This document shows positions 42,008 to 50,572 of a stretch of DNA of 64,000 nucleotides, piece after piece. Made by a program: the position numbers and the translations under genes. The DNA is from Actinopolymorpha sp. NPDC004070 (lineage in GTDB: Bacteria > Actinomycetota > Actinomycetes > Propionibacteriales > Actinopolymorphaceae): the NCBI RefSeq assembly GCF_040610475.1, contig NZ_JBEXMJ010000001.1:1-64000 (forward strand), given 5' to 3'. Every line of letters begins with the position of its first letter. Within the stretch, counting starts at the first letter, position 1. Below the pieces are notes generated by a model that worked only from the letters and a program-made list of their open reading frames with translations, was not told where the DNA came from and did not search any database.

Positions 42008-42351
42008 GTGTCGGACTCCTGGCTGTCGTCCCGTAGCGCGGCGAGGTGCTCGTCGAGCCGGTCGTAGCGGTCCCGCCACATCCGGCGGTGACGGTCGATC
42101 CAGTCGGCCGCGGCGTCGAACCGGTCGCGTTCGAGCCGGCACGGCCGGGACTGCCCGACCCGCGTACGCGACACGAGACCGGCCTGCTCGAGTACCCTGA
42201 GGTGTTTGGACACCGCCTGCTGGGTCAGGGTGATGGGCTCGGCCAACTGGTTGACCGTGGCCTCCCCGTCGGCAAGGCGGCTCAGAATGGCTCGCCTGGT
42301 CGGGTCCGCCAGCGCGGCGAAGGTGGCCGTCAGGTCGTCGGTGGCCGTCAT
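42004..42351 (-). CDS. ArsR-family transcriptional regulator
   Basis: 115 residues. Winged helix: LADPTRRAILSRLADGEATV, NQLAEPITLTQQAVSKHLRV, LEQAGLVSRTRVGQSRPCRL. No metal-binding Cys pair of classic ArsR is seen; it belongs to the class linked to AHSA1 genes. Middle gene of a three-gene set with ATGA overlaps at both ends, so all three are translated together. Confidence 0.9.
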   Translation of the reverse strand: MTATDDLTATFAALADPTRRAILSRLADGEATVNQLAEPITLTQQAVSKHLRVLEQAGLVSRTRVGQSRPCRLERDRFDAAADWIDRHRRMWRDRYDRLDEHLAALRDDSQESDT

Positions 42352-42932
42352 GGCAGTCGCCGGCCGGCCGCGAGGAGCACCAGGTCCCCGGCCGGCGCGG
42401 CCACCGTCTCACCGGACCCTGCCGACCAGTCCAGATCCGTGGCCGACAGGCGGCGGCCGTCCAGCCGGAAGCCGAACGGATTGGCTCCGTCGGCGCCGGC
42501 GTGTTCGGGGCCGGTGAGGAGGTCGAGCACCGTCGTGAGCGCGGCGTCGGGAATGGGGTACTGGATGCCGAGCGGCCGGGCGATGTCGAGGCCATGGATG
42601 ACGTCGTGGCTGAGCGCCCCCGCCAGCCCGCCGCCGGGCGGGCTCCAGTTGGTGTGCACGTTGTCGCGCAACGCGTCGGCCAACTGCGCCGGCGGAAGCC
42701 GGCTGTCGCGTTCGGCGATCTCGTCGGACACCACCGTGAACCGGCCACCTGCCCGTCGCATCGCGTCGGTGAACTCCTGCTCGGAGATCCGGAACGGCAT
42801 CGTCAGATGGGCCACCACGTGGCTCACCGTCCACCCGGTGCACAGCGACGGTGCCCGCCACTGACCGGCGTCGAGCTTGCCGAGGACGTCGGCCAGCGCA
42901 CCGCGCTCTGCGGCGATCAGATCCATCAGCAT
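42348..42932 (-). CDS. maleylpyruvate isomerase N-terminal (DinB_2) family protein
   Basis: 194 residues. The four-helix mycothiol-dependent isomerase fold is visible: LCTGWTVSHVVAHLTMPFRI with the first metal His pair, then LSHDVIHGLDIARPLGI with the second. It is the first gene of the operon with the ArsR and AHSA1 genes. The family includes mycothiol-dependent isomerases and transferases; the substrate is unknown. A GTCCCATG context precedes the start. About 240 bp lie upstream before the next plus-strand gene. Confidence 0.85.
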   Translation of the reverse strand: MLMDLIAAERGALADVLGKLDAGQWRAPSLCTGWTVSHVVAHLTMPFRISEQEFTDAMRRAGGRFTVVSDEIAERDSRLPPAQLADALRDNVHTNWSPPGGGLAGALSHDVIHGLDIARPLGIQYPIPDAALTTVLDLLTGPEHAGADGANPFGFRLDGRRLSATDLDWSAGSGETVAAPAGDLVLLAAGRRLP

Positions 42933-43170
42933 GGGACTCCTGTCGACGATAAACCGTTCGGTTGTACAACTAGGCAGTTGTATACGCCTCGAGGTCCCAG
43001 GCTGTCAACAGGCTGCGAGAGAGGGCCGACCGCACCGCGGGGCGGTCAGGCATGTGGCAACTGACCGACGAAATCGCGGGGAGCGCGCCGTGTCTCCGTA
43101 CTTCGGTAAAAACGTGGCGGCGGTCCCCACCCAGTGTCACGATGCGAGGAAGATGAACACTGGAGTTGAC

Positions 43171-43320
43171 ATGACACGGTGGGGAATCTACTGGATCGCG
43201 ACTCTCGCCTTTGCGCTGTGGGCATTCCAGGCGCACCACCGAACCCTCATGACCGTGGCGCTTGTCGTCGCCGCGCTGGTGATGGTGGTGGGGACGAAGG
43301 ACGCCAAGGACAGGCTGTGA
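43171..43320 (+). CDS. small membrane protein, 49 residues
   Basis: It reads MTRWGIYWIATLAFALWAF, then polar QAHHRT, then LMTVALVVAALVMVVG and a charged end (TKDAKDRL). Two membrane helices. GGAG lies 5 bases before the ATG at 43171; an in-frame ATG at 43153 also has GAGG but spaced only 3 bases. Convergent on the kinase gene at 43468-44604. No family recognised. Confidence 0.55.
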   Translation: MTRWGIYWIATLAFALWAFQAHHRTLMTVALVVAALVMVVGTKDAKDRL

Positions 43321-43467
43321 CACGTCCCTGAACATGACGCGTCCCCTGTCAACGGCGCTTTGACAAGGCGTCGTCAACCACGGCTTGCGACGGCACGTTG
43401 GACGGTCGACCGGGATCGTTCGTCGCTGACAGCGGAGGGACACACCGCGGCGGCCGGCTGCGTCGGC

Positions 43468-44604
43468 TCACCGCGCCATCTCCGGCGAGGACTGCAGCTC
43501 GGCGAAGAAGCGAAGCCGGGCGTTCACCGAGGGAATCGCCTCGTCGGGCAGGTCGCCAATGATGTTCAGTACGTGGTCGATCTGCCAGCCCAGGCGCAGG
43601 ACGTTCGACGTGGTCATGGAACGACGAACCGTTGCCAGGTCACCTGGCCACCCCGCCTCGGTCAGGGCGTCGCAGTACGCCGACCGCAGGAGGTCCCACA
43701 CCTTGTCCGGGGGCAGCTCGCGATCCGCGACGTCCGCCGCCAGGTGGCCCGCGTCGTGACCGACCGGCCCCCAGCCGACGTACGCCCAGTCGATGATCGC
43801 GACCTCGTCCCCGACGGCGCCGATGTTGGCATTGTGGAAGTCGTAATGGGTCAGGAGAGGGGGGAATCCCTGCAGTAGTTGACGAATCTCCACCGGGTCG
43901 ATGATCCGGTCCGCGACCGCCTCGCGTAGGCACGGGTCCAGACCACGCTCGATCGCCGACGGCCAGGCCGGATGGGCCAGCGTGCGGGCGTTGTCCAGGC
44001 CACGCCGGCGGACGTGGGTGGGGATCCAGTCCTCCGACAGCCACGGGTGCCGCGCGCCGGCCGTGGCGAGCTGCCACCGGGCCAGACCGGCCACGGCGCG
44101 TTCGCAGACGTCGATATTCGCCGGGACGTCCACCGTCTCCAGCCACACGTCGCGGCAGCCGTCGTGGTCGTCGACGGCATGGCACCGCGCGGCTCGTACG
44201 CCGGAAGTCCATCCGGAGGTGGCGAGGTCCGACTCGTAGAACGTCGCCTCCCGTCCCCACCACTGCGGGTCCTCCGGCTCTGGGCGGCCACGCCACACTG
44301 GGTCGGTGCCGAGGTGTTCGGCCCCGGTGCGCTTCACCATCGTGGCGAAGGGGTTGCCGCCGGCCGACGTCGTGCCGGACGTGCCGGACGTGCCGACGCT
44401 CGGCGCGTGCGCCGTGAACCGCCAGATGCCGCCGTTGGGATAGTGCTCCTCGTCGCCGCCGAACCGGTCGACCTGCCACCTGGTCACCGCGGCGGACGTG
44501 GGCATCGCCCGCAACACGCCGGACGGTGGGATCTCACGGATCGGACCGAACCGGGCCGGCCGCGCTGGCTTCGCAGGAGCACGACTCTCGTCGCGGTGGC
44601 TCAT
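43468..44604 (-). CDS. APH-family phosphotransferase
   Basis: 378 residues. The catalytic loop is LLTHYDFHNANIGAV, with the metal-binding loop VAIIDWAYVGWGPVGHDAGH. The first 110 residues are unusual, including a Gly/Ser/Thr repeat (VGTSGTSGTTSAGG) encoded by a 9-bp DNA repeat near 44373. The ATG at 44604 has GGGAGG 7 bases before it. The 8-bp repeat at 44644-44675 lies in its upstream region. Substrate unknown; another of the window's several APH-fold enzymes. Confidence 0.82.
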   Translation of the reverse strand: MSHRDESRAPAKPARPARFGPIREIPPSGVLRAMPTSAAVTRWQVDRFGGDEEHYPNGGIWRFTAHAPSVGTSGTSGTTSAGGNPFATMVKRTGAEHLGTDPVWRGRPEPEDPQWWGREATFYESDLATSGWTSGVRAARCHAVDDHDGCRDVWLETVDVPANIDVCERAVAGLARWQLATAGARHPWLSEDWIPTHVRRRGLDNARTLAHPAWPSAIERGLDPCLREAVADRIIDPVEIRQLLQGFPPLLTHYDFHNANIGAVGDEVAIIDWAYVGWGPVGHDAGHLAADVADRELPPDKVWDLLRSAYCDALTEAGWPGDLATVRRSMTTSNVLRLGWQIDHVLNIIGDLPDEAIPSVNARLRFFAELQSSPEMAR

Positions 44605-44643
44605 GGCGGGTCCTCCCGTCGGGGGCGGCAGGTCCATCACAGT

Positions 44644-44675
44644 AGTAGCCGAGTAGCCGAGGAGCCGAGGAGCAG
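44644..44675. repeat. 8-bp tandem repeat upstream of the kinase gene
   Basis: Four units of ag(t/g)agc(c/a)g at 44644, 44652, 44660 and 44668, in the divergent region between the kinase (minus) and the NCS1 permease (plus). Eight bases is not a helical turn and not a codon multiple, so slippage is the likely origin. Confidence 0.6.
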
Positions 44676-44853
44676 CGACGGCCGAACTCTCCCGCGATCC
44701 GGCGTATCGGCCTGGCGGTGCCGCATCGTCCCAGGCCAGGAACGGCCGACAGGTCACAGCGCTGGCGTAACCAGGCCCAAAGCTCGGCGAGATCTAGCGG
44801 CAATCCGCGCTTCCTAGCGTTCGGGGCACCAACATCCCGCACCCGGAGGGCAC

Positions 44854-46506
44854 ATGGACCTCGCCAACAACCCTGCGATGGAGGACTACTCGCTGCGCTA
44901 CGCGCCGAAGTCGTTTCGTTCGTGGTCACCGTGGATGGTCTTCCTGAGCTGCCTCGTCTGCATGTCGGCGATGGCCGGCTACGCGCTGGACGCGGCGTTC
45001 GTCAACGAGTTCGGGTTCGGCAACGCGCTCATCGGTTTCCTGGTGGCGATGGCGTGCACGTTCCCGTTGACGGTGGTGGTGGCGTTCGCCATCGCCCGGC
45101 AGCACCTCGACATCGACCTGCTCACGCGCGGAACCGGGTTCGGCTACCTCGGCTCCACCCTGACGTCCCTCGTGTATGCGACGTACACACTGATCTTCCT
45201 GGCCTACGAGGGCGCGATCATGGGGCAGGCGGTCACAGCCGCCACCCACCTCGACATCCACCTGTCGTACGTCCTCGTGTCGGTGGTGATGATTCCGCTG
45301 ACGTTGTACGGCATGACGTTCACCTCGAAGTTCCAGGCATGGACCTGGCCGCTTTGGGTGGCCCTCGTCGTGGCGGCGATCGCGGCCGCGGTGACGGCGC
45401 CGGACAGCGTGCACAACATGGTGCACCCGAACACCCACCTGCCGGTCGCGGGTGCGGGCATCTCCCTGATCGCGGTCTTCGCCATCGCGGCGGCCAACCT
45501 GTCCGGTGCCGCACAGGTGGGCGAGCAGGGCGACTACCTCCGGCTGATGCCCGACCCCGCTCCGGGCCGGCGCTGGCCGTGGCGGCTGGCCGTGTTGTTC
45601 GGTGGCCCGGGACTGTCGGTGGTCTTCGTGGTCGTCTTCTTCGCCTCCACCTTGCTGGTGGGGTACGCCGAGACCAGGATCGGCCCGGAGCAGGCGGCCG
45701 TACCCGTCGACCTGTTCACCGTCGTGTACGAACGCCTGACCGGCAACCACACTCTGGCCCTCGTACTCGCGGTCGTCCTGGTCCTGCTCTCCCAGGTCAA
45801 GATCAACATCATGAACACCTACTCCGGTTCGCTGTCGTGGTCGAACTTCTTCTCTCGGCTACTGCACCGCCATCCCGGCAGAGCGGCGTGGGTGTTCCTG
45901 CAAGTCGGCCTTGCGCTGGTGCTGATGGAGGTGAACATCTTCACCCACATCGTCACGGTGCTCGCGTGGTACGCCAACGTCGGCATCGCCTGGATCGCGG
46001 CCATGGTGTCCGACCTGGTTGTCAACAAACGGTTGCTCAAACTGAGCCCGCCACACGTGGAGTTCCACCGGGCACATCTGTTCAACGTCAACCCGGTCGG
46101 CTTCGGATCCATGGTGGTCGCGGCAGGCGTGGCGATGGCCGCCTACTACGGCGCGTTCGGCACGCTCGCACAGGCTGTCTCGCCGTTCTTCGCGCTGGTG
46201 CTGGCTTTCGGGTTGCCGCCGGTGGTCGCGGCCGCCACCAGGGGGCGCTGGTACGTCGCCCGTACCAGCGACCTCCCGGCGGGCACCGCGGAGCTCACCT
46301 GCGCGGTGTGCGAGGGCACATACGACGTCGTGGACATGGCGACCTGCCCGTTCCACGAGGGCGCCATCTGCTCCCTGTGCTGCTCCACCGAGGGTGCCTG
46401 CCACGACCAGTGCAAGCCGAATGCGTGGCGGCCTGTCTCGGGCCCGACGATGCTGGGGATGCCCGGCCGGCAGGTCCCGGTCACGGCGACCGAGGTGGCC
46501 CCGTGA
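44854..46506 (+). CDS. NCS1-family permease with Cys-rich C-terminal tail
   Basis: 550 residues with about 12 membrane helices in the pattern of purine/cytosine/hydantoin permeases. Examples: GYALDAAFVNEFGFGNALIG, LTRGTGFGYLGSTLTSLVYA, and KINIMNTYSGSLSWSNFFSR. After the last helix (about residue 455) comes a cytosolic tail at about 482-522 with eight Cys and two His, including CAVCEGTY, TCPFHEGAICSLCC and GACHDQC, a zinc-binding-like array uncommon for NCS1 carriers. GGAGG sits 4 bases before the ATG. It is the first gene of the nitrogen-compound cluster; the GntR regulator follows immediately. Confidence 0.88.
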   Translation: MDLANNPAMEDYSLRYAPKSFRSWSPWMVFLSCLVCMSAMAGYALDAAFVNEFGFGNALIGFLVAMACTFPLTVVVAFAIARQHLDIDLLTRGTGFGYLGSTLTSLVYATYTLIFLAYEGAIMGQAVTAATHLDIHLSYVLVSVVMIPLTLYGMTFTSKFQAWTWPLWVALVVAAIAAAVTAPDSVHNMVHPNTHLPVAGAGISLIAVFAIAAANLSGAAQVGEQGDYLRLMPDPAPGRRWPWRLAVLFGGPGLSVVFVVVFFASTLLVGYAETRIGPEQAAVPVDLFTVVYERLTGNHTLALVLAVVLVLLSQVKINIMNTYSGSLSWSNFFSRLLHRHPGRAAWVFLQVGLALVLMEVNIFTHIVTVLAWYANVGIAWIAAMVSDLVVNKRLLKLSPPHVEFHRAHLFNVNPVGFGSMVVAAGVAMAAYYGAFGTLAQAVSPFFALVLAFGLPPVVAAATRGRWYVARTSDLPAGTAELTCAVCEGTYDVVDMATCPFHEGAICSLCCSTEGACHDQCKPNAWRPVSGPTMLGMPGRQVPVTATEVAP

Positions 46507-46610
46507 CCACCGTGATCCCCGACCCGGCGGTCGAGCCCGGTCAACGGTGTAACAGGGCGGTGACGGCGCCGAGATTCGGCGTACATCAGGCGTTCGTAGG
46601 TTCTGGTGTC

Positions 46611-47357
46611 GTGCCGGCGGCTCGGTATCCACATCGTCGGGGGTCCGCACCAGAACACGAGGTACGGCGCCTGCGGGACCTGTTGCGCGCGGCGATTCTC
46701 CGGCATGCGTACCCCGACGGCCAGCTTCCCGGCGAGGCCGCGTTGATGGCAGGGCACAAGGTCGGGCGGGCGGTGGTCCGCCAGGCGCTGGGGCTGCTGC
46801 GCTCGGAGGGGCTGATCGCGCGCACCCAGGGAGTCGGCACCTACGTCGTGGTGGACGCGGTGATGACCCAGCTCAGCGAGGCGCATGGGGCCGGGACACC
46901 CACGCAGGAAAGCATCTTCAACCGGCGGATGCGCCCACGTGTCCTGGACGTGTCGACGATTCCGGCTCCGGACACGGTGGCCGCCCGGCTGGAGGTTGCT
47001 CCGGGTACGCCGTGCCTTCGCCTGGACTACATCGCGCTGCTCGGGGAGGAGCCTGGCGCGATCGCCACCAATTACGTGCTCTTCCCGTATGCCGAACGGA
47101 TCCGGGTCACGCCGTTCGTCTCCGACTGGTACGCCCTGCTGGCAGACGCCGGCATCGCCTTCGGGGAGTCGGAGTTCGTCATCAGCTGCTCGCTCGCCGA
47201 CGAGGTGACCGCCCCAGCGGTGGGGGTCGGCGTGGGCGCGCCGCTGCTGACGATGGAGCAACTGATCAGAGACTGCGACGGACAGGCGTTCGACCTGGCC
47301 TTCATCCACACCAGAGGCGACCGGTTCCTGTTCCTCTCCCGCGCCGGCCGAGCCTGA
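46611..47357 (+). CDS. GntR/UTRA-family regulator
   Basis: 248 residues from the GTG at 46611. The winged helix (RRLRDLLRAAILRHAYPDGQ, LMAGHKVGRAVVRQALGLLR, GLIARTQGVGTYVV) is followed by the UTRA ligand domain (LEVAPGTPCLRLDYIALLGE, FPYAERIRVTPFVSDWYALL). A longer start, GTG 46503, overlaps the permease stop by GTGA and is possible; 46611 is preferred because it puts the DNA-binding domain at residue 15, as usual. It probably controls the permease/amidase genes in response to their substrate. Confidence 0.85.
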   Translation: MPAARYPHRRGSAPEHEVRRLRDLLRAAILRHAYPDGQLPGEAALMAGHKVGRAVVRQALGLLRSEGLIARTQGVGTYVVVDAVMTQLSEAHGAGTPTQESIFNRRMRPRVLDVSTIPAPDTVAARLEVAPGTPCLRLDYIALLGEEPGAIATNYVLFPYAERIRVTPFVSDWYALLADAGIAFGESEFVISCSLADEVTAPAVGVGVGAPLLTMEQLIRDCDGQAFDLAFIHTRGDRFLFLSRAGRA

Positions 47358-47391
47358 ACCACTCTCGTCACATCCGAACCGGAGGACACCC

Positions 47392-48852
47392 ATGTCGACC
47401 CAACCAGCGGAACTCGGCACCGACCTGCCGACGACGCTCACCGACGCCGCACGTGCGCTGCGGGAGGGTTCGGTGACCAGTGCGGAGCTGACCGAGGCCG
47501 CGATCGCCCGAGCGGACGAGGTGGACGGACAGCTGGGCATCTATCTCACCCGCTTCGACGACCTGGCCAGGGAGAGCGCGGCCCGGGCCGACGCGGATCT
47601 CGCGGCGGGTGTCGACCGCGGGCCCTTGCAGGGCGTGCCGTTCGGTGTCAAGGACATCTTGGCGATGGCCGAGGGACCGACGACGGCGCAGAGTCTCGTG
47701 CACGACCCGGCCTGGGGTGCCGGGCGGGACGCCCCCGTCGTCGCCCGGCTCAAGGCCGCCGGCGCGGTGATCACCGGCAAGGTGACCACGATGGAGTTCG
47801 CCGTGGGCATGGTCGACCCGGCCAAGCCTTTTCCGGTGCCCCGCAACCCGTGGGATCCGCGTACCTGGCCCGGTGGCTCGAGCTCGGGTACGGGAAACGG
47901 CGTGGCCGCGGGCGCGTTCCTGGCCGGGCTGGGTACGGACACCGCTGGCAGTATCCGTATCCCGGCCGCGTTCTGCGGCGTGACCGGGCTGATGCCGACG
48001 TTCGGCCGGGTGCCGAAGTCCGGGTGCGTCCCGCTGGGCTACAGCCTCGACCACGTGGGGCCGTTGGCGCGCAGCGCCGAGGACTGCGCATCGGTGCTGA
48101 AGGTGATCGCGGGTTACCACGCATCCGACCCGGACTGTGTCGACCGGCCGCTGAACCTCGGCGACCTCGGAGAACTGGATGGCCTCGGCGGTGCCCTGGA
48201 CGGTGTGCGTATCGGTGTGGACCGTGTGCATCACTTTCCGGACTCGGCGGACCCGGCGCTCGCGGGCGCGTTCGAGGCGATGCTGGACGTGCTCTCCGGT
48301 CTGGGCGCGACGGTGGTCGAGGTTGTTCTGCCGTACTGGGACGAGATGCTGTCGGCCAACCTGGTCACGATGTGCTGTGAGGCGCTCGCGTATCACCGCA
48401 ACGATCTCGCCGGCCGCTGGGCGGACTACTTCGCCTCCACCCGGAGCACGATCGCCAGGGGAGCGCTGGTGTCGGGTGCGGACTACGTGCAGGCGCAGCG
48501 GGTACGCCGAGTGGCGCAGAACGCCCTGGCACGGCTGCTCACCGACGTGGACGTGGTGGCCGCGCCCACGACGGCGATCGGCGCTCCGGCATACAACGAC
48601 CTCGGCGACGAGGGCGGCCGGCTCGACGTGGAGGCGATGTTCGGGCACATCTTCACGCCGTACTGGGACTGCGTGGGCAACCCGGTGCTCGCCGCACCCC
48701 TCGGCTTCACCGCGACCGGCCTGCCGCTGTCGGTGCAGTTCGCCGGCCGGCCGTTCGACGAGGCCGGGATCCTGCAAGTGGGCGCGGCGTTCCAGCGGTC
48801 CACCGACTGGCACCTGCGGACGCCCACACGGACCGAGACGCTTGCCGCCTGA
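47392..48852 (+). CDS. amidase-signature hydrolase (AtzE/GatA-like)
   Basis: 486 residues. The Ser-cisSer-Lys triad is readable: Lys87 in GVPFGVKDI, Ser163 in PGGSSSGTGNG and Ser187 in GTDTAGSIRIPAAF. The final domain ends TRTETLAA. The signature DNA stretch covers residues 160-195. It hydrolyses an amide, probably a small ureide or carboxylated urea rather than a tRNA-bound substrate, because its partner is an AtzG-like and not a GatC-like subunit. It lies 34 bp after the GntR gene and 58 bp before the small subunit. Cytosolic. Confidence 0.9.
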   Translation: MSTQPAELGTDLPTTLTDAARALREGSVTSAELTEAAIARADEVDGQLGIYLTRFDDLARESAARADADLAAGVDRGPLQGVPFGVKDILAMAEGPTTAQSLVHDPAWGAGRDAPVVARLKAAGAVITGKVTTMEFAVGMVDPAKPFPVPRNPWDPRTWPGGSSSGTGNGVAAGAFLAGLGTDTAGSIRIPAAFCGVTGLMPTFGRVPKSGCVPLGYSLDHVGPLARSAEDCASVLKVIAGYHASDPDCVDRPLNLGDLGELDGLGGALDGVRIGVDRVHHFPDSADPALAGAFEAMLDVLSGLGATVVEVVLPYWDEMLSANLVTMCCEALAYHRNDLAGRWADYFASTRSTIARGALVSGADYVQAQRVRRVAQNALARLLTDVDVVAAPTTAIGAPAYNDLGDEGGRLDVEAMFGHIFTPYWDCVGNPVLAAPLGFTATGLPLSVQFAGRPFDEAGILQVGAAFQRSTDWHLRTPTRTETLAA

Positions 48853-48910
48853 GGGTGGGCGGCGACCGTGCTTCCCGAGCGAACTGCCTGAACGAACGGA
48901 GAGTGGACTG

Positions 48911-49144
48911 ATGGACTCGATCGAAAACACCGGCGAGGTCGTGGGTGGCAGCCGCGTCGACGTCAAGGTGATGTTGGCGGCGGCAGGACTCCCGGCAAGC
49001 GAGGAGGAGATCGCGATACTCGCGGGGGAGTACGCCGGCCAGCGTGCCTCCACGGACGCGTTGTACGACGTGGCCGAGGCCCGGTACGTCGATCCGGCGC
49101 TGCGGTTCCGCGCCGACACGAGGGTCGCCGACTGGGCAAGCTGA
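48911..49144 (+). CDS. DUF4089/AtzG-like small subunit
   Basis: 77 residues. It matches the DUF4089/AtzG type by size, by position directly after an AtzE-like amidase and by its sequence: MLAAAGLPASEEEIAILAGE then YAGQRASTDALYDVAEARYV, ending YVDPALRFRADT. In AtzE/AtzG complexes the small subunit clasps the amidase much as GatC does GatA. GGAGAG sits 8 bases before the ATG at 48911. Reliable by synteny and pattern; no search was run. Confidence 0.78.
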   Translation: MDSIENTGEVVGGSRVDVKVMLAAAGLPASEEEIAILAGEYAGQRASTDALYDVAEARYVDPALRFRADTRVADWAS

Positions 49145-49333
49145 CCTGCCGACGGGAGGGAGCAGGGGTGCGGGCGGTGCGGCCCGTGGGGGGTCGCACC
49201 GCCGGTCCCTCCGTCAGAACGGCGGAAGATCATCTGCTGCCGTCCGGGTGTGATGCCAGACCAGGATCCACAGTTGATCGGACACTCCCTCTGAGAGAGG
49301 AGGGTGAAAACGGATCGTGCGGAGGTGCGGCAA

Positions 49334-49912
49334 GTGGATAACGTCGTGGCCATGCGCGCTCAAGCGGTGCCGATTCTGCTCCTCTCCGGTCCTCCCGGCG
49401 TGGGCAAGACGACGGTGGCATGGGAGATCTTCGGGCAGCTGGTCGACAGCGGAGACCATCCGGCGCTGGTGGACCTGGATCTGCTCGGCGCGTGCTGGCC
49501 CGTTCCCGAGGACGACCCCCACAACGAACGGATGAAGGCCCGCAACCTCGGCGCGGTGTGGCGCAACTACCAGGCCGCAGGAGCGCGATGTGTGCTCGCC
49601 GCCGGGGTCATCGAGTCGCGGGACCATCTCGCGTTGTACGCGGACGCCGTTCCGCACGCCGTTCCCGTGCTGGGCCGGTTGCGGGCAGGTCAGCAGGAGC
49701 TGACTGCTCGCATCGTCCGCCGCGGGAGGGAGCACGGAGCCGACCTGGACAAGCTCACGCGACGCGCCGTGCAGTTGTCGGCACAGTTCGAACGCGACGA
49801 CATCGCCGACTTCTGCGTCGACACCGACGGCCGCGACGTTGCCGACGTCGCGCGCATGGTCCAGGCCGCGCCGCAGTGGCTCCGGGCAGTCGGAGTACCC
49901 GCGAAATCCTAG
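49334..49912 (+). CDS. P-loop kinase/AAA-like small NTPase
   Basis: 192 residues. Walker A is LLLSGPPGVGKTTVAWE near the N-terminus. The next strand, ALVDLDLLGACWP, resembles the substrate-binding part of small-molecule kinases of the AAA_33/shikimate-kinase-like type, and the helical C-terminus has RRGREHGADLDKLTRRAV. The GTG at 49334 has GGAGG 8 bases before it; GTG 49304 has an AGAGGAGG too close to be used. It probably phosphorylates a small molecule. Alone on its strand. Confidence 0.72.
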   Translation: MDNVVAMRAQAVPILLLSGPPGVGKTTVAWEIFGQLVDSGDHPALVDLDLLGACWPVPEDDPHNERMKARNLGAVWRNYQAAGARCVLAAGVIESRDHLALYADAVPHAVPVLGRLRAGQQELTARIVRRGREHGADLDKLTRRAVQLSAQFERDDIADFCVDTDGRDVADVARMVQAAPQWLRAVGVPAKS

Positions 49913-50046
49913 TGTCACAAGGCGCTTCGCGAGGTGATTCGGCCCAGATCGTCGAAGTAGGTCAGCAAGTTCCGATCTTGTGCCGATTCCGCCTCCCCTG
50001 ATCGAATTCTCGCTTATGCTCGCCTCAGCGATCTGGGGGGAGCGCT

Positions 50047-50298
50047 ATGACCTCACTTCGAAAGTGCCGCCGGGCGAAGCATCCGGCACCAGCGGTTGCC
50101 CGCGAGTCGGCTCGTCGTCCGGTGGCGCGCAGGCCCATGTTGACAAGGCGTCCTGCCGTCCGTCGTCTCGTCCGTGAAGCTGAACAGCAGCTTCGAGCGC
50201 CCGACGGCAGCCGATCTTTCGTCGTTCCCGCACGGACTGGGAACGTTCCCATTACGTTGGTGCGCGAGCCCTTCGGGCCACTCTTACCGACGAGGTGA
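50047..50298 (+). CDS. possible small basic protein, 83 residues
   Basis: An Arg-rich frame (MTSLRKCRRAKHPAPAV, RRPVARRPMLTRRPAVRRLV) begins 6 bases after a long G-run (ctgggggg). Similar G-run leaders stand before several starts of the glycan locus, which is the main argument that this start is used. The peptide has no recognised domain, and its composition could also come from a G+C-rich untranslated leader. Treat as tentative. Confidence 0.3.
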   Translation: MTSLRKCRRAKHPAPAVARESARRPVARRPMLTRRPAVRRLVREAEQQLRAPDGSRSFVVPARTGNVPITLVREPFGPLLPTR

Positions 50299-50572
50299 CG
50301 GGTCGAGATCCCCGAACAGTCCTTGTAGGTCCCAGCAGGTCCCGAGCAGTTCCCAGCCTCCTCACCCCGGTGCGTCCGCTGGTCTTCGACGGACCGCCGA
50401 CCGGGTACTCGGGCGACGGCGCCACCGCGCCGAACCCGTCGGCCTGACCACTCCCTGCGGTATCGGGCGTACCGGCCGGCCCGGCGGTGGGCACAGCGGT
50501 CGGGAGAGAGCACGGACGACCGTTCGGTCCGGGCAGCAGGAATTCGAGCAACTCAGAGATCGGGTGTTTTCG

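Noticed and set aside
44718..47357. Long plus-strand frame joining the permease region to the GntR gene
   Set aside because: The first 1.8 kb is a shadow of the NCS1 permease; only the last 248 codons are the GntR protein.
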